Assembly (NCBI RefSeq): GCF_900091625.1
Contig: NZ_FMIC01000002.1
Location: 744,001-808,000, forward strand
Direction of reading: 5' to 3'
Origin: Micromonospora peucetia
GTDB lineage: Bacteria > Actinomycetota > Actinomycetes > Mycobacteriales > Micromonosporaceae
Length of the DNA stretch: 64,000 nucleotides
The notes under the pieces: model-generated
Database searches by the model: none
What the model was told of the DNA's origin: nothing
What the model saw: the letters and a program-made list of their open reading frames with translations, nothing else
Position numbers and translations under genes: made by a program
Shown here: in pieces, positions 58,564 through 64,000 of the stretch
Position numbering within the stretch: the stretch's first letter is position 1
Layout of the letters: each line of letters begins with the position of its first letter

Positions 58564-60240
58564 TTACCTGATCGGCACGGTGGCGGTCACCGTGGCCTGG
58601 TCGATGTCTGACGTGCGGACGGTGATGCGCAACTGCCACTCCCCCACCGCCGGAAAGTTGATCTCTCCGGTGGCGTGGTTGTCGGTCAGCGGCAGCAACG
58701 GGACCTGGATCGGTTCGATCCCCGCCGTCGGCAGGGCGGCCGTGGCCCGCCACTCCACCACCGGCTGGGGCCGGTTGTCCTTCGTGTACGCGTAGAAGTG
58801 CACGGTGTTGTTGCCCCGCTCGGCCGGGTCCAGCTCGATCTGAAGCGAGTAGTTCGGGCTGGACAGCGTCGTGGAGAAATAGCCACCCGTCGAGCCGGTC
58901 ACGTCGGCGCCGGCGGTGCGGGCCGGGGTGGTCTGCACCAGGACGGTGGACAGGCCAAGGACCACCGCGGTGATCGCCAGCTCCGCCCAGACCGCCCGCC
59001 GCATCGACGTCGGCCGGCCGGCCGCGGTGCGCCGGCGCACCAACTGCCGGGAGTACGCGGCCACCACGATCACCAGCACGAAGAGCCCGATCTTGCCCAG
59101 CACCAGCCGCCCGTAGGTGGTGTTGACCAGCGCGCCCGGGGAGGCCACCTCGATCAACGCCTGGACGGTGCCGGCGAGCAGCAACGCCGAGACGGCCAGC
59201 GCCGCCCAGCGCGACCAGATCGGCAGGATCGCGCCCAGCTCCCGCTCGTCGGCCCGGGGCAACAGGAAGGCGGCGAGCATCACCAGCCCGCCCAGCCAGA
59301 CCGCCATGCTGCCCAGGTGCACGGCGTCGACGACGACGGAGACCGCGGGGGCGGGCGAGGCCGCCGGGTGCCCGGCCAGCGGCCAGGTCACCAGCGCCGC
59401 CGCCCCGAGCACACCCAGGATGACCAGGTCACTCCGCTCGACCGGCCCCGCCATCAGGGGCCGGAGCAGGAACGCCGCCGCAGCCAACAGGCCCAGCCGG
59501 ACCAGGTGCGCGGCGCCGAAGGAGCTGCCCAGGACGTCGTTCAGCCCCTCGCCCGTCACGTCGAACACCCCGCCGCCGGCGGTGTAGGGCACCTGGAGCA
59601 GGACGTTCGCCACGGTGGAGGCTGCCAGCAGGCCGAGCCCCACCCAGGCCAGCCGGGCCGGGCCCCGCCGGGGCAGCCGTCGGGGCCAGAGCACGGCCAG
59701 CACCAGCGCCGAACCGACGAGCAGCAGCAGGCCGGTGTAGCCGGCGTACTTGGCGACCTTGACGGCGTTGCTGACGACCGGGTCGGCCCGGCTGTCGTTC
59801 CCGCTGTCCACCGGGGGCGTCGAGGGCGCGCCGACGGAGTAGGTGAACGCCCCCGAGACGGGGTGGCTGTCGGCGGAGATCACCCGGTAGCTGACCAGGT
59901 AGGTGCCGCGCTCCCCGGCCGGGTCGACCGGGACGGTGACCACGGTGTCCTCGAAGGTGGGCTCGCCCCGGTCCGCGCGGGAGCCGTCCGGCGCGATCAC
60001 CCGGATCTTGCCCGGCACCTTGCGTACGGACTCGCTGAACGTCAGCACGACCTCCGCCGGCCCGTCCGACACCACCGCCGAGGCGATCGGGCTGCTGCTG
60101 ACCAGCACCGCGTGGGCACTGGCGGGGCCGGCCGGGGCGATCAGCAGGGCGACGACGGTGACCAGCAGGCCGGCGGCGGCCAGCAGCCGGGCGGTCCAGC
60201 GACGGTTGGCGACACTCATGCCGGCAATGCTCTCGAACAT
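58564..60240 (-). CDS. CopC-CopD fusion copper transport/resistance protein (YcnJ-like)
   Basis: This 558-aa protein may start at ATG 60240 or 60219. The signal peptide ends in PASAHAVLVSSSP, so the mature CopC domain again begins with His, and a second ligand region is SADSHPVSGAFTYSV. The CopD part (about 155-430) has eight or so membrane helices, with HLVRLGLLAAAAFLL and VVDAVHLGSMAVWLGGLVML carrying conserved His. A C-terminal extracellular domain (about 440-558) of the FixH/YtkA-like type ends in beta strands. CopC-CopD proteins import copper for cuproenzymes. Co-transcribed with the YcnI gene downstream. Confidence 0.94.
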   Translation of the reverse strand: MFESIAGMSVANRRWTARLLAAAGLLVTVVALLIAPAGPASAHAVLVSSSPIASAVVSDGPAEVVLTFSESVRKVPGKIRVIAPDGSRADRGEPTFEDTVVTVPVDPAGERGTYLVSYRVISADSHPVSGAFTYSVGAPSTPPVDSGNDSRADPVVSNAVKVAKYAGYTGLLLLVGSALVLAVLWPRRLPRRGPARLAWVGLGLLAASTVANVLLQVPYTAGGGVFDVTGEGLNDVLGSSFGAAHLVRLGLLAAAAFLLRPLMAGPVERSDLVILGVLGAAALVTWPLAGHPAASPAPAVSVVVDAVHLGSMAVWLGGLVMLAAFLLPRADERELGAILPIWSRWAALAVSALLLAGTVQALIEVASPGALVNTTYGRLVLGKIGLFVLVIVVAAYSRQLVRRRTAAGRPTSMRRAVWAELAITAVVLGLSTVLVQTTPARTAGADVTGSTGGYFSTTLSSPNYSLQIELDPAERGNNTVHFYAYTKDNRPQPVVEWRATAALPTAGIEPIQVPLLPLTDNHATGEINFPAVGEWQLRITVRTSDIDQATVTATVPIR

Positions 60241-60357
60241 GACCGGTCCCGCGCGACTCCGGCCATGCCCGACCCTGCCGGAACCCGTTTGCCCGGCGCC
60301 ACTCCGACCGTGCCCGACCCTGCCGGAACCCGTCCGCCCGGTTTCACCGGCGCGACG

Positions 60358-61002
60358 TCAGCCATGACGGGGCAGGAGTGCGGTCGACGGTCGGTGGCCC
60401 GGCTCGTCGCTGACCCGTCCCAACGCCCACAGCAGCCCCGCCTGCACCACGGCGGCCAGGTGGCCGACCTCGTGCACCAGCGCGGTCGTCGAGTTGGCGA
60501 TGTCCACCACGCTGGTGCCGGCCAGGCAGACCGCCAGCACCAACGCCACCGGAACGAACGCCCGGGCCCGCTCGGGCCGCCACGCGGCCAGCGCGAAGCC
60601 GACGGCCAGCGCCACGTCGAAGGAGGCCATCTCGCGGCTGGTGTGCGGGTCGACGGTCACGCCCAGCCCGGCGAGCAGCATCGGCAGGGCGATCGACAGT
60701 TGGGCGACCGCGGCCACCGCGACCGCCACCCGCAGCACCTGGCGGCGGGCCGCCCGGGCCGCCGCCCGCGTGCGCCCGGCCGCCACCGGATCGGCAGCGA
60801 CCGCCGCCAGCACCGACGCGGTCAGGTCCGGCACCGCCACCGCCTGCACCCGGGCCAGCCGGGTCACCTGCTCGGCCCGGGCCAGCCAGGCACGGCAGCC
60901 GGGGCAGCCTTCCGCGTGCGCGTCCAGCACCGCCGGCGCCGCCAGCGGATCCTCGCCGTCCAGCCGCGCCGACAGCGCCGCACGTACGTCGTCGCATGTC
61001 AT
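60358..61002 (-). CDS. Zinc-finger anti-sigma factor with transmembrane helices
   Basis: This 214-aa protein from ATG 61002 opens MTCDDVRAALSARLDGE and carries LDAHAEGCPGCRAWL, the His-x3-Cys-x2-Cys zinc motif of ZAS anti-sigma factors. Four or so hydrophobic helices follow (VLRVAVAVAAVAQLSIALPML to AAVVQAGLLWALG). The frame extends upstream to 61125, but that stretch has no homology. Divergent from the ECF sigma factor at 61110, which it should sequester at the membrane until a signal releases it. Confidence 0.88.
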   Translation of the reverse strand: MTCDDVRAALSARLDGEDPLAAPAVLDAHAEGCPGCRAWLARAEQVTRLARVQAVAVPDLTASVLAAVAADPVAAGRTRAAARAARRQVLRVAVAVAAVAQLSIALPMLLAGLGVTVDPHTSREMASFDVALAVGFALAAWRPERARAFVPVALVLAVCLAGTSVVDIANSTTALVHEVGHLAAVVQAGLLWALGRVSDEPGHRPSTALLPRHG

Positions 61003-61109
61003 GAGGGGGTAGTCGTCCGGCGCGCGGGAATAGTTCCCGAGGTGGCGCAGGCCATGGAAGGGCCGAAGGACCCTCCCCCGGCCGGCCCCGCCGCGTACCC
61101 TGAACTGTC

Positions 61110-61688
61110 GTGATCCCCGCCCCACGCGAGACCCCCGCCGCCGGTCCGACCGCCGCCGCGCGGGAGTCGGCGACCGAGTGGGCGCTGGCCGCCCGCGACG
61201 GGGATCCCGTCGCCCAGGCCGCGTTCGTCCGGCTGACCCAGGCCGAGGTGTGGCGCTTCACCGCCGCACTGGTCGACCCGGACAGCGCCGACGACCTGAC
61301 CCAGGAGACCTACCTGCGGGCGTTCCGGGCGCTGCCGGCGTTCGAAGGGCGTTCCAGTGCGCGCACCTGGCTGCTGGGCATCGCCCGCCGGGCCTGCGCC
61401 GACCACCTGCGCACGGTCGTCCGTCGCCGCCGGCTCGGCGAGCGGCTCACCGCCAACGCCTGGACCGACCAGCCCCACCCGGACCCCGTCGGCCAGTTCA
61501 GCGCCGCCGACCTGGTCCGCCGGTTGCCCGCCGAGCGGCGCGCGGCGTTCGTGCTCACCCAACTACTCGGCCTGTCGTACGCCGAGGCCGCCGCCGTGGA
61601 GGGGGTGCCGGTGGGCACCATCCGTTCCCGGGTGGCCCGGGCCCGCAACGACCTCGTCGAGGCGGTCGGCGACGCCCTCGCCGGATGA
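61110..61688 (+). CDS. ECF-subfamily RNA polymerase sigma factor
   Basis: The protein is 192 aa from GTG 61110. Region 2 is VWRFTAALVDPDSADDLTQETYLRAFRALPAFEGRSSARTWL-like and region 4 is LGLSYAEAAAVEGVPVGTIRSRVARAR. Both are the hallmarks of ECF sigma-70 factors, and length and spacing are normal. The adjacent divergent anti-sigma gene and the downstream genes for a MauE/DoxX-like protein and a DsbA-like protein point to control of extracytoplasmic thiol or redox balance, resembling SigC-like systems of Mycobacterium near copper genes. The gap of 107 bp to the anti-sigma start probably contains an autoregulated promoter. Confidence 0.93.
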   Translation: MIPAPRETPAAGPTAAARESATEWALAARDGDPVAQAAFVRLTQAEVWRFTAALVDPDSADDLTQETYLRAFRALPAFEGRSSARTWLLGIARRACADHLRTVVRRRRLGERLTANAWTDQPHPDPVGQFSAADLVRRLPAERRAAFVLTQLLGLSYAEAAAVEGVPVGTIRSRVARARNDLVEAVGDALAG

Positions 61689-61719
61689 CCGGGAACTTCC
61701 GCCGGGGAGGGGACGACCA

Positions 61720-62244
61720 ATGATCGTGACCGCACCGCGCACCGGCGCCGCCCGCTGGCCGGCCGTCCGTCCCTGGCTCGGCGTCGCCGTCCGGCTGGGC
61801 CTGGCCGCCGTATGGCTGTTCGCCGGCGGCAGCAAGGTCGGTGACCTGGCCGCCTCCGGCCGCGCCGTCAACGCATACCAGGTCATGTCGTACGACCTCG
61901 CGATGGTGATCGGCGCGGCGTTGCCCTTCGTCGAGTTGGCGCTGGGCCTGCTGCTGCTCCTCGGGCTGGCCACCCGACTCTCCGCCGGGGTTTCTGTGGC
62001 GCTGCTGGTGGTCTTCGTCGTCGGCATCGTCTCCGCCTGGACCCGGGGCCTGGCCATCGACTGCGGCTGCTTCGGCACCGGCGGGGAGCTCGCCGAGGGC
62101 CAGTCCCCGAGCTACCTCCCGGAGATCCTCCGGGACCTGGGATTCCTGGCGATGGCCGGGTTCCTGCTGATCTGGCCCCGCACCCCCGTCTCGGTGGACG
62201 GCTGGCTGACGGGGAACGCATTTGTGGAGGACGAGGATGAGTAG
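61720..62244 (+). CDS. MauE/DoxX-family membrane protein
   Basis: This 174-aa protein from ATG 61720 follows the sigma gene by 31 nt. It has four membrane helices (LGLAAVWLFAGGSKVGDLAASG, ALPFVELALGLLLLLGLATRL, VALLVVFVVGIVSAWTRG, ILRDLGFLAMAGFLLI) and the loop IDCGCFGTGGE with a CxC pair, diagnostic of MauE-like DoxX proteins. They act with thioredoxin-fold partners in disulfide handling at the membrane, similar to vitamin-K-epoxide-reductase systems. Its end overlaps the DsbA-like gene by 8 nt, supporting that partnership. Confidence 0.9.
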   Translation: MIVTAPRTGAARWPAVRPWLGVAVRLGLAAVWLFAGGSKVGDLAASGRAVNAYQVMSYDLAMVIGAALPFVELALGLLLLLGLATRLSAGVSVALLVVFVVGIVSAWTRGLAIDCGCFGTGGELAEGQSPSYLPEILRDLGFLAMAGFLLIWPRTPVSVDGWLTGNAFVEDEDE

Positions 62245-62953
62245 TCGCAAGGGGCGCAAGGACACTGCCCGGATGGTCCGCGAGCAGTTGGCCCGGGAGC
62301 AACGGCGCAAGCGGACGCTCTGGATCTCCGTGGGCGCCGTCGCCGTCCTGGTGATCGCCGGCCTCATCGGCTGGAGCGTCTACTCCAGCCAGCGCTCCGA
62401 CGACTTCACCCCGCCGACCGGCTCGAACGAGGCCGGCACCGGGGTCGTCGCCGGCTCGGGTCCGGTCACGGTGGACATCTACGAGGACTTCCTCTGCCCG
62501 GCCTGCAAGCAGTTCAAGCAGACCAGCGGCCCGACCATCGACCAGCTCATCAGCGAGGGCAAGGTCCGGGTCGTCTACCACCCGGTGGCGTACCTGAACC
62601 GCTTCTCCACCACCCAGTACTCGACCCGTTCCTCGGCCGCCTCCGGCTGCGCGGCGGAGGGCGGTCGCTACCGGGAATACGCCAAGGCGCTGTTCGAGCA
62701 GCAGCCGCCGGAGGGCGGGGCGGGGCTCAACGACGAGAAGCTGGTCGACATCGCGGCAGGCGCCGGCCTCGACCGGGACGGGTTCGCCTCCTGCCTGCGG
62801 GAGGGCACCTTCAAGCCGTGGACCGAGCACGTGACGGAGGAGGCCAGCAAGGCCAACATCTCCGGCACCCCGACCATCCTGGTCGACGGCAAGGAGGTCG
62901 CCGACCGCAGCCCGGAGGGGATCAAGGCGGCGGTGGAGGCGGCCGGCAGGTGA
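62237..62953 (+). CDS. Membrane-anchored DsbA-like thioredoxin-fold protein
   Basis: This 238-aa protein from ATG 62237 (GAGGACGAGG upstream) has a basic cytoplasmic N-terminus, one membrane helix (LWISVGAVAVLVIAGLIGW), and an extracellular thioredoxin_4 domain. The active site is YEDFLCPACKQF (CPAC) near residue 85, and GTPTILVDG carries the cis-Pro. It probably oxidises or isomerises exported thiols, with the MauE-like protein upstream as its redox partner. The gene overlaps both neighbours (8 nt upstream, GTGA downstream). Confidence 0.93.
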   Translation: MSSRKGRKDTARMVREQLAREQRRKRTLWISVGAVAVLVIAGLIGWSVYSSQRSDDFTPPTGSNEAGTGVVAGSGPVTVDIYEDFLCPACKQFKQTSGPTIDQLISEGKVRVVYHPVAYLNRFSTTQYSTRSSAASGCAAEGGRYREYAKALFEQQPPEGGAGLNDEKLVDIAAGAGLDRDGFASCLREGTFKPWTEHVTEEASKANISGTPTILVDGKEVADRSPEGIKAAVEAAGR

Positions 62954-64000
62954 TCCGCCACCTGGTGACCCGCGCCGGTCTGGTGCTCGTCGGCGCGCTG
63001 ACCGCAACGGTCGCGTTCGGCGGGCCGGCCGCCGCACACGGCGCCGACGCCCCCGACGGCACCGACTACCGCACCGAGGTGAGCGCCGTCACCCCGGCCC
63101 GCCCCGGCCTGAGCGTACGGGTCGTCGAGGCGGGCGCGCGGCTGGAGCTGACCAACACCGGCGACCACGCCGTCGAGGTGCTCGGCTACTCGGGCGAGCC
63201 CTACCTGCGGGTCGGCCCCGACGGCGTGTACGAGAACGTCCGCTCCCCCGCGACATACCTGAACCGGACCATCGCCGGAGACACCCGGCTACCGGCCGAG
63301 GCGAACCCGGCCGCCGCCCCGGACTGGCGACGGGTCGACGACTCCACCACGGTGCGCTGGCACGACCAGCGGGCGCTCTGGCGGGAGTCGGCACCACCGC
63401 CACAGGTGCGAGCCGCCCCCGACCGGGAGCACCGGGTACGGGACTGGACAGTGCCGTTGCGCGCCGGCACCGAGGCGGCGGAGATCCGCGGCACCCTCGA
63501 CTGGGTGCCGCCACCCGACGCGTACGTCTGGTGGGTGGTCACCACGGTCGGGCTGCTCGCCGTGGGGGCGCTCGGGCTGTTGCCGGCGCGGTCCGGGCCG
63601 GGCGTGCGGGCGCTGGCCGGGCTCGGCGGGCTGCTGGTGCTCGGCGGGGTGGCCGCCGTGGTGTTCACCGTGGGCCGGGAGCTGGACGCCGGCGCACGGG
63701 GCGTCGGCGGGGTGCTGACCGGTCTGCTGGGCGGGCAGGTCTGGGCGCTGCTGACCGGGCTCGGCGCCATCGCCGCCGGAGTCCTCGCGCTGGCCCGCCG
63801 GCCGGCCGCCGACTTCGCGCTGGCGCTGGCCGGGGCCTGCCTGGCACTCTTCGCCGGGGTGGCCAACGCCGCAGTCTTCGCCCGCGCCATCGCCCCCGTG
63901 CCCTGGCCGGCGACGACGGCCCGGCTTCTGATCGCCCTGATCCTCGTCGCCGGCGCTGGCGCCACCGCAGCCGGCGCCCTCCGCCTCCACGCCACCTCCC
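62950..64000 (+). CDS. Secreted/membrane protein of unknown function, truncated by the window edge
   Basis: The frame opens at GTG 62950 in a GTGA overlap with the DsbA-like gene and runs without a stop to the right edge (350 codons visible). A signal peptide (LVTRAGLVLVGALTATVAFGG) is followed by an Ig-like extracellular part beginning AAHGADAPDGTDYRTEVSAV. Several membrane helices then follow (VVTTVGLLAVGALGLL, GGLLVLGGVAAVVFTV, VWALLTGLGAIAAGV). The architecture and its neighbours (sigma factor, redox genes, copper genes nearby) recall proteins accompanying actinobacterial copper or cytochrome maturation operons. Function unknown; the C-terminus is not seen. Confidence 0.8.
   Translation, partial: MIRHLVTRAGLVLVGALTATVAFGGPAAAHGADAPDGTDYRTEVSAVTPARPGLSVRVVEAGARLELTNTGDHAVEVLGYSGEPYLRVGPDGVYENVRSPATYLNRTIAGDTRLPAEANPAAAPDWRRVDDSTTVRWHDQRALWRESAPPPQVRAAPDREHRVRDWTVPLRAGTEAAEIRGTLDWVPPPDAYVWWVVTTVGLLAVGALGLLPARSGPGVRALAGLGGLLVLGGVAAVVFTVGRELDAGARGVGGVLTGLLGGQVWALLTGLGAIAAGVLALARRPAADFALALAGACLALFAGVANAAVFARAIAPVPWPATTARLLIALILVAGAGATAAGALRLHATS

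Overview
The window is very GC-rich DNA with GTG/ATG starts and dense 4-nt start/stop overlaps. It carries mycothiol-linked, SARP, STAND and CGNR-type proteins, which points to a filamentous actinomycete, probably of the Micromonospora kind. This is inferred from gene content and base composition only.

Region 1 (1-30.7 kb) is a hybrid PKS-NRPS biosynthetic cluster transcribed leftward. In transcription order it holds an ABC exporter (29320-27479), a one-module PKS with KS-AT-KR-DH-ACP order whose KS is broken by a 1-nt frameshift (27445-21978), and three NRPSs. The NRPSs are C-A-PCP-C-A-PCP (21981-15604), C-A(Thr)-PCP-C-A(Gly-like)-PCP (15607-8915) and C-A(Arg-like)-PCP-E (8918-4383). They are followed by an MbtH protein, a LanB-type lantibiotic-dehydratase/PEARL-like protein, a type II thioesterase, an MDR reductase and the start of another adenylating enzyme that runs off the left edge. 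Nearly every junction is an ATGA, GTGA or longer overlap, so this is one operon. A divergent HTH-STAND regulator (29440-30747) is the likely pathway switch. No terminal thioesterase is present in the window, and the LanB-like protein has no obvious conventional job in an NRPS pathway.

Region 2 (30.9-40.9 kb) is accessory metabolism and regulation. It includes an MDR oxidoreductase/TetR pair divergent over two palindromic operators, and a LysR regulator with an operator at its own start, divergent from a three-gene set (mycothiol-type nitroreductase, EamA and MFS exporters). Next comes a leftward SARP / small peptide / JmjC-oxygenase group in which the SARP frame never closes before the oxygenase. 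A secreted protein and a CGNR regulator diverge over repeated AACC(A/G)GT motifs.

Region 3 (about 41.1-51.2 kb) looks like an inserted or rearranged island. A 153-bp fragment of a replication-relaxation-type gene at 41113 is repeated directly, about 97% identical, inside the intact gene at 49763. Between the copies are two pentapeptide-repeat paralogues (one with an internal deletion), a repeat-bearing M23 peptidase, and a radical-SAM RiPP operon. That operon's 60-aa precursor ends in five aromatic-X-X motifs (triceptide/cyclophane type) and is accompanied by a kinase-like protein and small ORFs. Divergent from it is an XRE-TPR regulator; a 29-aa Cys-containing peptide and a strong hairpin sit between them. 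The right side of the region abuts the 3' end of tRNA-Lys(CTT).

Region 4 (51.2-64 kb) is more core-like: tRNA-Lys, two tandem L,D-transpeptidase lipoproteins, tRNA-His, oligoribonuclease, a GT87-like membrane glycosyltransferase, a YcnI/CopC-CopD copper pair, an anti-sigma/ECF sigma divergent pair, a MauE/DoxX-like membrane protein, a DsbA-like membrane-anchored thioredoxin-fold protein, and a truncated membrane protein at the right edge.
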